A stretch of DNA of 15,051 nucleotides from Candidatus Zixiibacteriota bacterium (lineage in GTDB: Bacteria; Zixibacteria; MSB-5A5; GN15; FEB-12): NCBI GenBank assembly GCA_023132995.1, contig JAGLXI010000090.1, positions 1 to 15,051 of the forward strand, in the 5' to 3' direction. Positions 6,670-13,430 of the stretch are shown one piece after another. Each line of letters begins with the position of its first letter. Positions within the stretch are counted from its first letter, which is position 1. A program made the position numbers and the translations under genes. The notes beneath the pieces are model-generated. The model had not been told where the DNA came from, did no database searches, and saw only the letters and a program-made list of their open reading frames with translations.

Positions 6670-6915
6670 GGGTTCGACGGAATAGAACCAGCCCACCAGT
6701 GTATCGTGCGTGATGATCTCCTGCGCCCCGGCGACGTAAGGCGAGGAATCACCCGACCAGCTACCTTTCTGGTAGACAATGTTTGATATCCAGTTCTCGC
6801 AAACCAGATCCGCCTCGGCTCTAACAGCCCGTTCGGCGTTGATCGCCGGAGTTATCATAACAAAAGCTACCAGAAGCACTGTCAGAATTCGTGTAAGCAA
6901 CATGGTGTAACGCAT
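6667..6915 (-). CDS. Signal peptide and propeptide part of the C10 peptidase, ended by amber TAG
   Basis: This 82-residue piece is the N-terminal part of the peptidase gene at 4774-6660, in the same frame. The frame is open to a TTG at 6927, but the ATG at 6913-6915 has GGAA about seven bases upstream and opens straight into a Sec signal peptide (MRYTMLLTRILTVLLVAFVM..., cleavage expected after INA near residue 27). The remainder (VCENWISNIVYQKGSW ... DTLVGWFYSVEP) looks like the first part of a Spi/C10 propeptide. The stop falls between FYSVEP and GYVVVP, inside a strand that is continuous in this family. One base change from CAG (Gln) would give TAG. It may be a nonsense mutation, a sequencing error or real readthrough; as it stands the gene is split. 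Confidence 0.7.
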   Translation of the reverse strand: MRYTMLLTRILTVLLVAFVMITPAINAERAVRAEADLVCENWISNIVYQKGSWSGDSSPYVAGAQEIITHDTLVGWFYSVEP

Positions 6916-6992
6916 GATCGGTTCCAATCTTCTACGGGCTGTTGTTAATCCGCCAAAGCATTGCGTGTTAGCTGCTTCGTTCGGTCAGTGCA

Positions 6993-7020
6993 AATATACG
7001 CGTTTTTGCTGATTTGGCAA
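6993..7020 (-). promoter_or_regulatory. Putative sigma70-type promoter for the C10 peptidase gene
   Basis: On the minus strand TTGCCA (7015-7020), a 16-base spacer and TATATT (6993-6998) form a reasonable promoter. Transcription would start near 6986, leaving a leader of about 70 bases before ATG 6915. It lies in the divergent gap (6916-7173) shared with the methyltransferase gene; I see no equally good plus-strand promoter there. Confidence 0.45.
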
Positions 7021-7173
7021 TTGTTTTCCACCGTCCGGGGCAGAGGACTCCCTTGCCGGTCCGCTCGTTATTTAAGCTTGCGGCAGGGGCCGGAGAAGTC
7101 CAAACTGAGGCCGGTAAGTGCGAGAGAAGAACGGCGACAGGGCTGTTTAGCCACGAATACAGGTGCCGAACCA

Positions 7174-8283
7174 TTGAACCGTGTCTCGAAAACAACGGAA
7201 CTCGTTCTGCGCAATATCGAGGAGTTCCGCAGGCATTCACTTCTGGTCGTGGACCCCCCTGACAGTCATTCGGTCACCCGGTTGCGTGCCGAGTGTGCTG
7301 GGTGTCGCCCTGCGTTTCTGCATCGTGACTACGGCGTCTATAAAGAGAGCCTGACCGCGAGCGATGATGCCACCTCGGCCACATTCGATATCGGGTTCTC
7401 CTGGCCGCCACAGGGCTACGACTCCGTGCTGATATATCTGCCCAAGGGTAAGGAGTCGCTGGACATGACCCTGGGTCTGCTGGCGGCGTCGGCGCGAAAC
7501 GACGTCGAGGTCTACCTGGTCGGCACCAACAGGGCGGGAATACGGTCGAGCGCGGCCGTTTTGAGCCGGTGGTTGGAGGAGGCGACAAAATTGGATTCGG
7601 CTCGCCACGGGGCTATGTTCAAAGCTCGGTGCTTTGCTCACGAGACAGGCGCAGCCTCGCCGCAGGACTGGGAGCAGATCTGGTCCACTTCGCCCAGAGG
7701 AATCCAACTGACGGCGGTAAGTCTGCCTGGTGTGTTCAGTCATGGGCGTCTGGATGCGGGCACCGCCTATCTGCTTGAGCATGCACGGTTGCCTGCGAGT
7801 GGTCGCATCCTCGATATGGGCTGCGGGTCCGGTATTGTCGGGGCCTATGCGGCGGCCGCCTGTCCCGAGAGTGAAGTTGAGATGGTGGACACGAGCGCAT
7901 TGGCCATAGCCTCGACACGGCGCACCATCGAAGCCAACGGCCTCAAGAATGCCCGTTGTTATGCCTCGCATTCGTTCGGCAACGTTTCCGGGAAATTCGA
8001 CCTGATTATTTCCAACCCTCCCTTTCATTCGGGAACCGATACCGACTATCGACCTACAGCGCAGTTCATCAGCGAGTCGGCACGCTACCTGGCACCGGGC
8101 GGGTCGCTGCAACTGGTGGCCAATCGATTCCTGCCGTATCAGTTTATCCTCAGGGACTGGTTCTCCAGGGTTGAGGTTCTCTTCGAAAATCGCCGTTATC
8201 GAGTGTATCGAGCAATGGAACCGACACAGCGACTACAAGGCTCCAGGGTACAACCACGGAACAGAAGGGGTGGTGCGCGATAA
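7174..8283 (+). CDS. RsmC-like class I SAM-dependent methyltransferase (putative 16S rRNA guanine-N2)
   Basis: The closest family I recognise is RsmC, which methylates a guanine of 16S rRNA (G1207 in E. coli) using SAM. The frame is open from a TTG at 6961, but that region is the divergent leader and has no ribosome site. TTG 7174-7176, with AGG ten bases upstream, starts LNRVSKTTELVLRN, which lines up with the start of E. coli RsmC; the result is 369 residues against 343. A degenerate N-terminal methyltransferase-like half (VLIYLPKGK, VYLVGTNRAGIRSSA) precedes LPGVFSHGRLDAGT, then SAM motif I ILDMGCGSGIVG (212-223) and the catalytic NPPFHSG (281-287), and ends VYRAME plus a short basic tail. 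RlmG-type proteins are related, so the exact rRNA target is uncertain. It appears to be a single-gene unit. Confidence 0.85.
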   Translation: MNRVSKTTELVLRNIEEFRRHSLLVVDPPDSHSVTRLRAECAGCRPAFLHRDYGVYKESLTASDDATSATFDIGFSWPPQGYDSVLIYLPKGKESLDMTLGLLAASARNDVEVYLVGTNRAGIRSSAAVLSRWLEEATKLDSARHGAMFKARCFAHETGAASPQDWEQIWSTSPRGIQLTAVSLPGVFSHGRLDAGTAYLLEHARLPASGRILDMGCGSGIVGAYAAAACPESEVEMVDTSALAIASTRRTIEANGLKNARCYASHSFGNVSGKFDLIISNPPFHSGTDTDYRPTAQFISESARYLAPGGSLQLVANRFLPYQFILRDWFSRVEVLFENRRYRVYRAMEPTQRLQGSRVQPRNRRGGAR

Positions 8284-8414
8284 TTCTGCCAGTGTACCAG
8301 GCATTCGGCAGGCAATCCACTCGAACCGACCTCAGAAAACCGGGTTCCTGAGAGTTTCGTCAATGAATACGACCGGTCTGGCGCGAGCTACATGCTCAAA
8401 ATAAGATTTCTCAG

Positions 8415-8450
8415 ATCAAAACCACCACCCTTCAGCAACACTGGTTTGAT
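8415..8450. repeat. Inverted repeat upstream of ispD
   Basis: ATCAAAACCA (8415-8424) and TGGTTTGAT (8442-8450) are complementary over nine pairs with one bulged A, around a 17-base loop. It lies in the 244-base gap 8284-8527, which contains no gene, and upstream of the proposed ispD promoter. It could be an operator-like palindrome or a loose terminator for the preceding gene; there is no T-run. Confidence 0.35.
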
Positions 8451-8489
8451 GCAACTCGCAGCCGCGTATTGCGCTCCCCGTCAACATCG

Positions 8490-8519
8490 TTGCTTTTGGA
8501 CGGGCTGTTGCCGTATATT
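8490..8519 (+). promoter_or_regulatory. Candidate promoter directly abutting ispD (leaderless start)
   Basis: TTGCTT (8490-8495), an 18-base spacer and TATATT (8514-8519) place transcription start at about 8526-8528, the ispD start codon itself. The sequence between (CTCTCTCG) has no Shine-Dalgarno match. The -35 is weak; the -10 is good. Confidence 0.35.
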
Positions 8520-8527
8520 CTCTCTCG

Positions 8528-9232
8528 ATGATGACCTGTGCTATCATAGTGGCTGCCGGTAGCGCCTCCCGTTTCGGTGGCGGCGTGCCCAAGCAGTTGC
8601 GAGAGGTCTGCGGCCGACCGTTGCTTTCCTGGACAGTCAGTCGCTTCGAGGCAGCCGCAAGGATCGATCACATTGTGGTCGTTGTGGCCGAGGAACACCT
8701 TCTCTACGTCAGCCAGAAGGTGATTGACCCGTACGCTTTTGCGAAAGTGACAAAGATTCTGATCGGCGGCCAGACGCGATCCGAATCGGTGCTGAAAGGG
8801 CTCAAAGCACTGCCGCTGTCGACCAGCCACGTCGCCATTCATGATGGCGTTCGCCCCCTGGTCAGGCCGGATGACATTGACCGCGTTGTCGAAACGGCTA
8901 TCGAAGAGAGAGCGGCAATGCTGGCCGTGCCCGCCACCGACACCGTCAAGCGAGTTGAGGGCGGGTTCGTATTGGCCACCCTCGACCGCGACCGGCTGCA
9001 TCTGGCGCAGACACCGCAGGCGTTCCAGTACGATCTAATTGTTGAAGCTTATCGGCAGGCAGCCGAGGCGAACGATCCTGCGATTTTCACCGACGATGCC
9101 TCACTAATCGAAGCTAAGGGCTTCAAAGTCAGGGTGGTGGAACCGTCCGGCCCGAATATAAAAGTCACGACGCCTGATGACCTGGTCCTGGTGGAAGCGC
9201 TGCTTCGGAGGGAGAGCGATGGCATCTCTTAG
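8528..9232 (+). CDS. ispD: 2-C-methyl-D-erythritol 4-phosphate cytidylyltransferase
   Basis: IspD joins MEP and CTP to make CDP-ME in the non-mevalonate isoprenoid pathway. At 234 residues it is of normal length. The CTP-binding loop is AAGSASRFGGGVPKQL (9-24) with Arg15 and Lys22; GGQTRSESV is at 80-88; the Asp106 site reads HDGVRPLV (105-112), where most members have HDAxRP; TLDRDRLHLAQTPQAF (151-166), FTDDASL (187-193) and NIKVTTPDDL (210-219) with Lys212 complete the site. Two ATGs stand in tandem and neither has a ribosome site, while a -10-like TATATT ends nine bases before the first, so a leaderless message is possible. The next gene, ispF, overlaps the 3' end by 14 bases. This is the head of a five-gene run. 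Confidence 0.96.
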   Translation: MMTCAIIVAAGSASRFGGGVPKQLREVCGRPLLSWTVSRFEAAARIDHIVVVVAEEHLLYVSQKVIDPYAFAKVTKILIGGQTRSESVLKGLKALPLSTSHVAIHDGVRPLVRPDDIDRVVETAIEERAAMLAVPATDTVKRVEGGFVLATLDRDRLHLAQTPQAFQYDLIVEAYRQAAEANDPAIFTDDASLIEAKGFKVRVVEPSGPNIKVTTPDDLVLVEALLRRESDGIS

Positions 9233-9707
9233 GATCGGACATGGTTTCGACGTCCATCGGCTTGTAGCCGGACGTCGGCTCGTTATCGGGGGCGTGGAGT
9301 TGCCGTTCGACAAGGGTCTTGAGGGACACAGCGATGCGGACGTGCTGGTTCACGCCGTCATGGATGCGCTGTTGGGCGCAGCCGGTCTGGGCGATATCGG
9401 CCAACATTTCCCGCCCACAGACCCGGCCCTCAAGGATGCCGATTCACTGCTGCTCCTTGAGCAAGTGGGCCAAAAAATAGAGAAGGCCGGATACGGCCGG
9501 ATCGGCAATATCGACTGTACTGTCATGGCCGAACAACCCCGGCTCGCGCCATACGTCCCGGAAATGAAAACGAGAATGGCGGCGGCCCTGGCAGTGGATA
9601 CATCGCGCCTGAACATCAAGTGTACCACGACCGAAACGCTGGGGTTCGTGGGGCGCGGGGAAGGCATCGCTGCCTCCGCCGTTTGCATGATCAGCAGCAA
9701 TGAGTGA
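9219..9707 (+). CDS. ispF: 2-C-methyl-D-erythritol 2,4-cyclodiphosphate synthase
   Basis: IspF cyclises CDP-ME2P to MEcPP with loss of CMP, two steps after IspD. The frame is open from 9177, but the ATG at 9219 has a strong GGAGG (9207-9211) seven bases upstream and gives the proper start MASLRIGHGFDVHRL. The product is 162 residues, usual for the family. Metal ligands Asp11 and His13 lie in GFDVH and His45 in SDADVLVHAVMDALLG; GLGDIGQHFPP (56-66) and TTTETLGFVGRGEGI (136-150) are the other signatures. It overlaps ispD by 14 bases and the following dedA-type gene by 8. IspDF adjacency is common in bacteria; here they are separate polypeptides, not a fusion. Confidence 0.97.
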   Translation: MASLRIGHGFDVHRLVAGRRLVIGGVELPFDKGLEGHSDADVLVHAVMDALLGAAGLGDIGQHFPPTDPALKDADSLLLLEQVGQKIEKAGYGRIGNIDCTVMAEQPRLAPYVPEMKTRMAAALAVDTSRLNIKCTTTETLGFVGRGEGIAASAVCMISSNE

Positions 9708-10332
9708 CAGCCCGCAACAGATCGACCAACTCCTGGATTACGTCTTCACCTTTGGTCCCTTCTGGGTCTACCTGGTGCTGTTCGCCGCGTGTTTTGTTGA
9801 GAACCTCTTCCCCCCGTTCCCCGGCGATACGTTCATCGTTCTTGCCGGTGGCCTCGTGGCCATCGACCGCCTTGATCTGTGGGCAACCTCTGCAGTTATT
9901 GTCGTCGGCGGTTTGTCCTCGGTCATGCTGTTATACTGGCTGGGACGAAGCCGCGGCCGGGAGTATTTCATTCGAAAGGACTTCAAATACTTCTCGGCGG
10001 CCGACATCCGACAGATTGAACAACGTTTCAATCGCTGGGGCGGGCTGATCCTGATCGCCTCCCGTTTCGTGGTCGGTATGCGCGTAGCTCTGGCGATTGG
10101 GGCCGGCATTGGGTGTTACTCGCCCGGCAGGATGCTCGTATACTCGACAGTCTCCTATTTCCTCTTCGCGGGTCTGTTGATGTACTTAGGCGCCAAAGTG
10201 GTTGAGAATCTCGACCTCATTGCGTATTATTTCAATACCTACAACTGGATCGCCTGGCCTATCGTGATCGCTATTGTGCTCCTTTTGATAGGACGCAAGT
10301 TGCGGGCGGTCAGAAAGAAAGAGAGAGCTTGA
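9700..10332 (+). CDS. DedA family membrane protein
   Basis: DedA/VTT-domain proteins sit in the inner membrane; several members flip undecaprenyl phosphate or phospholipids. At 210 residues it has hydrophobic segments near 21-33, 44-58, 62-80, 114-139, 145-165 and 182-198, with a basic tail (RKLRAVRKKERA). Family motifs are FVENLFPPFPGD (32-43), with Glu34 and the re-entrant PPxPGD, and SRFVVGMRVALAIGAG (121-136), with the conserved arginines 122 and 128. It overlaps ispF by eight bases without a clear ribosome site of its own, suggesting coupled translation, and its stop overlaps the ddl start (TTGA). Placement between isoprenoid and D-Ala-D-Ala genes fits a carrier-lipid recycling role, but that is inference. 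Confidence 0.92.
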   Translation: MSDSPQQIDQLLDYVFTFGPFWVYLVLFAACFVENLFPPFPGDTFIVLAGGLVAIDRLDLWATSAVIVVGGLSSVMLLYWLGRSRGREYFIRKDFKYFSAADIRQIEQRFNRWGGLILIASRFVVGMRVALAIGAGIGCYSPGRMLVYSTVSYFLFAGLLMYLGAKVVENLDLIAYYFNTYNWIAWPIVIAIVLLLIGRKLRAVRKKERA

Positions 10333-11354
10333 AGATTCTACTGTTGGCAGGTGGCGGCTCCGGCGAGCGCGAAGTGTCACTGACTTCCGGCAAGGCTGTA
10401 TGTGACGCCCTGCTACGCCTCGGTCACACCGTGCGCGCTATCGATCCCGCCACTGGTAAATCGCTATTGGGAGACGACAGTATCTTTGCCGCTTTCCCCT
10501 TGGACACAAACGCAGCCAACTCGCAGGAACTTGTGCCACTCACTCTTGCCGGTGCTTTGGAGTCGCCCGATCTGCACAATCTCGATATCGTTTTCGTGGT
10601 TCTGCATGGCGGCGCCGGGGAGAACGGATCGATCCAGAATCTGCTGGAACTGTCCGGTATGAAATTCACCGGGTCCGACATGACGGCGTCGGCGGTGGCT
10701 ATGGACAAGGCCATCTCCAAACGGCTCTTCGAGTCGCAGGGGATCCTCACGCCCGACTGGGCGCTGTATCGCCTGCCCACGGGCCGCATCGACGACGCGC
10801 TGTGCCGCAAGATCACCGACCAGTTCAGTTTCCCGATAATCGTCAAACCGAACGACAGCGGCTCTACAATCGGGCTGTCAAAAGTGGACTCGGCAGACGA
10901 TCTTCCCGCCGCACTTAAGAAGGCGCTCGCGCATACGTCCAATATACTTGTTGAAACATACATAACAGGGCGTGAGGTCACCGTTTCGGTTCTTGACGGC
11001 CGGGCGTTCCCGGTGGTGGAGATCAAGCCCGCCAATGAACTCTATGACTACGAGGCTAAATACACCGAAGGCAAGTCCGAGTACATTGTCCCTGCCAAAA
11101 TTCCCGCCGCCACCGCCACGCAACTCCAAGAAACCGCCGGCAGGGTTTTCGACATAATCGGCGCCTCGGGACTGGCCAGAGTGGATTTCATTCTCGCCGA
11201 GGACGACCGGTTCTACTGCCTGGAATTGAACACAGTACCGGGGATGACCAATCTCTCACTGGCGCCCATGGCCGCCAAGGCCGCGGGAATAGAGTTCGAC
11301 CGGCTCATGAACATGGTTATCGACTCCGGAATGCGGCGGCCGATCCGCACCTGA
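10329..11354 (+). CDS. ddl: D-alanine--D-alanine ligase
   Basis: Ddl makes D-Ala-D-Ala with ATP for peptidoglycan precursors. It starts with TTG at 10329, overlapping the dedA-type stop by four bases; AGAGAG just upstream serves as ribosome site. The 341 residues hold the ATP-grasp fold: GGGSGEREVSLTSG (8-21, Glu14), HGGAGENGSIQ (93-103; most Ddl have E-D-G here), IVKPNDSGSTIGLSKV (171-186, Lys173), YDYEAKY (239-245) in the omega loop, GLARVDF (281-287) and LELNTVPGMT (298-307), with metal ligands Asp286, Glu299 and Asn301. The Tyr of the YEAKY loop argues for D-Ala-D-Ala over a D-Ala-D-Lac ligase. It is not next to mur genes here; its partners are ispDF and dedA. Confidence 0.96.
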   Translation: MKILLLAGGGSGEREVSLTSGKAVCDALLRLGHTVRAIDPATGKSLLGDDSIFAAFPLDTNAANSQELVPLTLAGALESPDLHNLDIVFVVLHGGAGENGSIQNLLELSGMKFTGSDMTASAVAMDKAISKRLFESQGILTPDWALYRLPTGRIDDALCRKITDQFSFPIIVKPNDSGSTIGLSKVDSADDLPAALKKALAHTSNILVETYITGREVTVSVLDGRAFPVVEIKPANELYDYEAKYTEGKSEYIVPAKIPAATATQLQETAGRVFDIIGASGLARVDFILAEDDRFYCLELNTVPGMTNLSLAPMAAKAAGIEFDRLMNMVIDSGMRRPIRT

Positions 11355-11368
11355 CGCCGCGACCCGCG

Positions 11369-12106
11369 ATGGACAAGCTCAATCCGAAAGCAGTCATATT
11401 CGACCTGGGGTCAACCCTGATTGAGTATCCCTCGACCATCTGGGAAGATGTCATGGTCGAGTGCGTGGCCGGCGTCCGGGAGTACCTGCTGCGAGAAGGA
11501 TACAACCTCCCCGAGGCGGGCGAGTTTCACAAGGCATTCGTCGATCTCAGGGACGAATACCGGAAAGTGGCCGAGGAAACTCTGGTAGAATGGACAGTGC
11601 TGCAGGCGTTCCGGAAGCTGCTGCAGGGTCTTGGAATCGCCGCCCCTGACGAACTGTTGGACAGCGTCTTCGACGCCTATTACGGAGCGCTGAAGCCGTA
11701 CATCTACATCTACGATGACACTGTCGAGTGTCTCAGGCGGATTAGGTCACGCTACGGCACATTGGGCCTGATCTCGAACACCATCTTTCCGGAGAAGGCT
11801 CACCGCGACGAACTCATCCGGTTCGATGCCGAGCCGTTCTTTGACTTCATGGTTTTCAGTTCCACCTTTGGATTGCGCAAACCCCATCCGGATATATTCT
11901 ACAAAGCAGCCAACATCGCCGGCATGGCCACAGCCGAGTGTGTCTACATCGGCGACCGCTACGTTGAGGACATCACCGGCCCGGAGGCTGTCGGTATGCC
12001 GGCTGTCCTCAAGAGGTCCGATGGGCGCGAGTATCCCGATTCCATGCCCTCCGACATGCGGCAGGTTTCGTCGTTATCGGAACTGACCGAGCATTTTGAC
12101 TTCTAA
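11369..12106 (+). CDS. HAD superfamily hydrolase
   Basis: A 245-residue haloacid dehalogenase-type hydrolase. Motif I is VIFDLGSTLIEY (9-20) with nucleophile Asp12; the acid/base position two residues on is Gly14 instead of Asp. Motif II is GLISNT (133-138), motif III Lys171 in LRKPHPDIF, motif IV YIGDRYVEDITGPEAVGM (193-210) with Asp196 and Asp201. A helical cap domain of C1 type spans about 18-110. The ATG follows the ddl stop by 14 bases with no obvious ribosome site, so translation may depend on ddl. It is the last gene before the terminator at 12115. Substrate unknown; the missing second Asp is seen in dehalogenase-like and some other subfamilies, so phosphatase activity should not be assumed. 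Confidence 0.88.
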   Translation: MDKLNPKAVIFDLGSTLIEYPSTIWEDVMVECVAGVREYLLREGYNLPEAGEFHKAFVDLRDEYRKVAEETLVEWTVLQAFRKLLQGLGIAAPDELLDSVFDAYYGALKPYIYIYDDTVECLRRIRSRYGTLGLISNTIFPEKAHRDELIRFDAEPFFDFMVFSSTFGLRKPHPDIFYKAANIAGMATAECVYIGDRYVEDITGPEAVGMPAVLKRSDGREYPDSMPSDMRQVSSLSELTEHFDF

Positions 12107-12114
12107 CCCGGCAG

Positions 12115-12135
12115 ACCGGCGTTGCCGGTTCTTTT
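12115..12135 (+). terminator. Intrinsic terminator after the ispD-HAD operon
   Basis: ACCGGC (12115-12120) and GCCGGT (12124-12129) form a perfect 6-bp GC-rich stem with a GTT loop, followed at once by TCTTTT. It begins nine bases after the HAD stop codon. Confidence 0.7.
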
Positions 12136-12227
12136 CGTGGGCGGCAGCCTCCCCTCGTCTGCCCCGACTCTGGTTGTGTGTCCAAATCACTGGAGTACCT
12201 AAGTGTCAGGCCCACAGGGGGCCTGAC
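12136..12227. repeat. Intergenic palindromic repeats, including a perfect 9-bp hairpin
   Basis: CGTGGGCGGCAG (12136-12147) is an exact copy of 1761-1772 in the other repeat island, and in both places it is followed by a CTGCC arm that can pair back (here GGCAG 12143-12147 with CTGCC 12159-12163). Further on GTCAGGCCC (12205-12213) and GGGCCTGAC (12219-12227) make a perfect 9-bp stem with a 5-base loop and no T-run. The gap 12107-12348 contains no gene besides these and the promoter at 12256. Confidence 0.5.
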
Positions 12228-12255
12228 CTGACAAAGAGGGCATCAACATTTTGAG

Positions 12256-12284
12256 TAGACTTGGGCCGGTGCACATCGTATAAT
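12256..12284 (+). promoter_or_regulatory. Sigma70-type promoter for the M42 peptidase-cysS unit
   Basis: TAGACT (12256-12261), a 17-base spacer and a perfect TATAAT (12279-12284). Transcription would start near 12291, giving a leader of about 58 bases before ATG 12349. Confidence 0.6.
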
Positions 12285-12348
12285 ACAAACTTGAGTTGAA
12301 AAGAGTGGAACGCGAGAACATACCATATAGCACAGCGTGGAGATAGAA

Positions 12349-13425
12349 ATGGACAGGACAGAACTTCTACTAAAAGAGTTGACCGAAGCCAATGGCGTTT
12401 CCGGTCACGAGGAGGATGTTCGCAAAATCATGGCCCGAGAGCTTGAGGGCATGGTTGATGACATCGTGTACGACAAACTGGGTTCCATGGCGGGAGTGAA
12501 GAAAGGCGCCACCGACAGACCGCGGATTCTGATCGAGGGCCACATGGACGAGGTCGGTTTCATGGTCAAGGAGATCACCGACGAGGGGTTTATCAAGTTC
12601 CTGCCGCTGGGTGGCTGGTGGCCGCACGTGGCGTTGGGACAGCGGATGCGCGTCATCACGGCGAAGGGACCGGTTGTCGGCGTTACCGGATCGAAACCGC
12701 CGCATCTGTTGGAGCAGAAAGAACGCGAGAAGGTGCTCAAGATCGAGGACATGTTTCTGGATGTCGGCACGCAGGAGAAGTTCAACGTCGAGAAGAAGCT
12801 CGGTATCCGTATTGGTGATCCCATCGTCCCGGAAAGCGTGTTTACAATTCTCGGAAACCGCAAGCAGTATCTTTCCAAGGCGTTCGACAATCGTATGGGC
12901 TGCGCAGTGGCGCTCGATGTCGTCCGCAAGTTCCAGAGAGTGAAACATCCCAATACCATATACGGCGGGGCATCTTCGCAGGAAGAAGTCGGCCTGCGGG
13001 GCGCTCAGACTCTCGCCCACCTGGTTGACCCTGATGTCTGCTTCTGTGTCGATGTCGGCGTCGCCCAGGATGTCCCCCCGGACGGCTTCAAGAAGGTGGA
13101 GAGACTCGGAAACGGGCCGTCCATCCTGATATACGACGCCATGATGCTTCCCAATGTCCGTCTGCGCGACCTGATCCTGAAGACGGCCCAGGAGAAGAAA
13201 ATACCGTTCCACCTGACCTACATGGCCAGGGGGGCCGGTGACGGCGGACGCATCCACATGACGCGCATAGGTGTGCCGACGATCTACCTGGGCGCTCCGG
13301 TGAGATACATCCACGCCCATAATGGAATTATGAACCGAACCGATTATGACAATACGGTCAGACTCATCTTCGAGGTGATCAAGAAGCTCGACACCAGGAC
13401 GGTGAAGTCGTTTACGGAGGCATAG
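12349..13425 (+). CDS. M42 family metallo-aminopeptidase
   Basis: M42 enzymes are cytoplasmic, usually large oligomeric (TET-type) aminopeptidases with two metal ions that trim peptides. A GTG at 12337 is in frame, but ATG 12349 has GGAG (12339-12342) six bases upstream and begins MDRTELLLKELTEANGVSGHE, normal for the family. It gives 358 residues. Metal and catalytic residues are all visible: His65 and Asp67 in GHMDEVG, Asp180 in KAFDNRMG, Glu212-Glu213 in SSQEEVGLRGA, Asp235 in VDVGVA, His322 in RYIHAHNG. The insert (about 80-165) is the usual dimerisation/tetramerisation domain. Old 'endoglucanase' (CelM/FrvX) names for this family should not be read as cellulase. It is followed by cysS after five bases. 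Confidence 0.94.
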   Translation: MDRTELLLKELTEANGVSGHEEDVRKIMARELEGMVDDIVYDKLGSMAGVKKGATDRPRILIEGHMDEVGFMVKEITDEGFIKFLPLGGWWPHVALGQRMRVITAKGPVVGVTGSKPPHLLEQKEREKVLKIEDMFLDVGTQEKFNVEKKLGIRIGDPIVPESVFTILGNRKQYLSKAFDNRMGCAVALDVVRKFQRVKHPNTIYGGASSQEEVGLRGAQTLAHLVDPDVCFCVDVGVAQDVPPDGFKKVERLGNGPSILIYDAMMLPNVRLRDLILKTAQEKKIPFHLTYMARGAGDGGRIHMTRIGVPTIYLGAPVRYIHAHNGIMNRTDYDNTVRLIFEVIKKLDTRTVKSFTEA

Positions 13426-13430
13426 AAAAG

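Noticed and set aside
5770..6786. 338-residue plus-strand open frame antisense to the C10 peptidase
   Set aside because: The minus strand encodes clear peptidase and PKD motifs over the same bases; the plus-strand product has none and even crosses the amber site by chance of GC-rich coding.
6961..7173. Long N-terminal extension of the methyltransferase from a TTG at 6961
   Set aside because: There is no ribosome site, it covers the promoter of the divergent gene, and RsmC homologues begin near the residue encoded at 7174.
7237..8112. 291-residue minus-strand open frame
   Set aside because: It is antisense to the RsmC-like methyltransferase, whose SAM and NPPF motifs are intact.
8331..8352. 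CTCAG...CTGAG hairpin as terminator of the methyltransferase gene
   Set aside because: Only five continuous pairs, interior mismatches, a two-base loop if fully paired, and no T-run.
12370..13320. 316-residue minus-strand open frame
   Set aside because: It is the antisense shadow of the M42 peptidase, which has all five metal-binding motifs.
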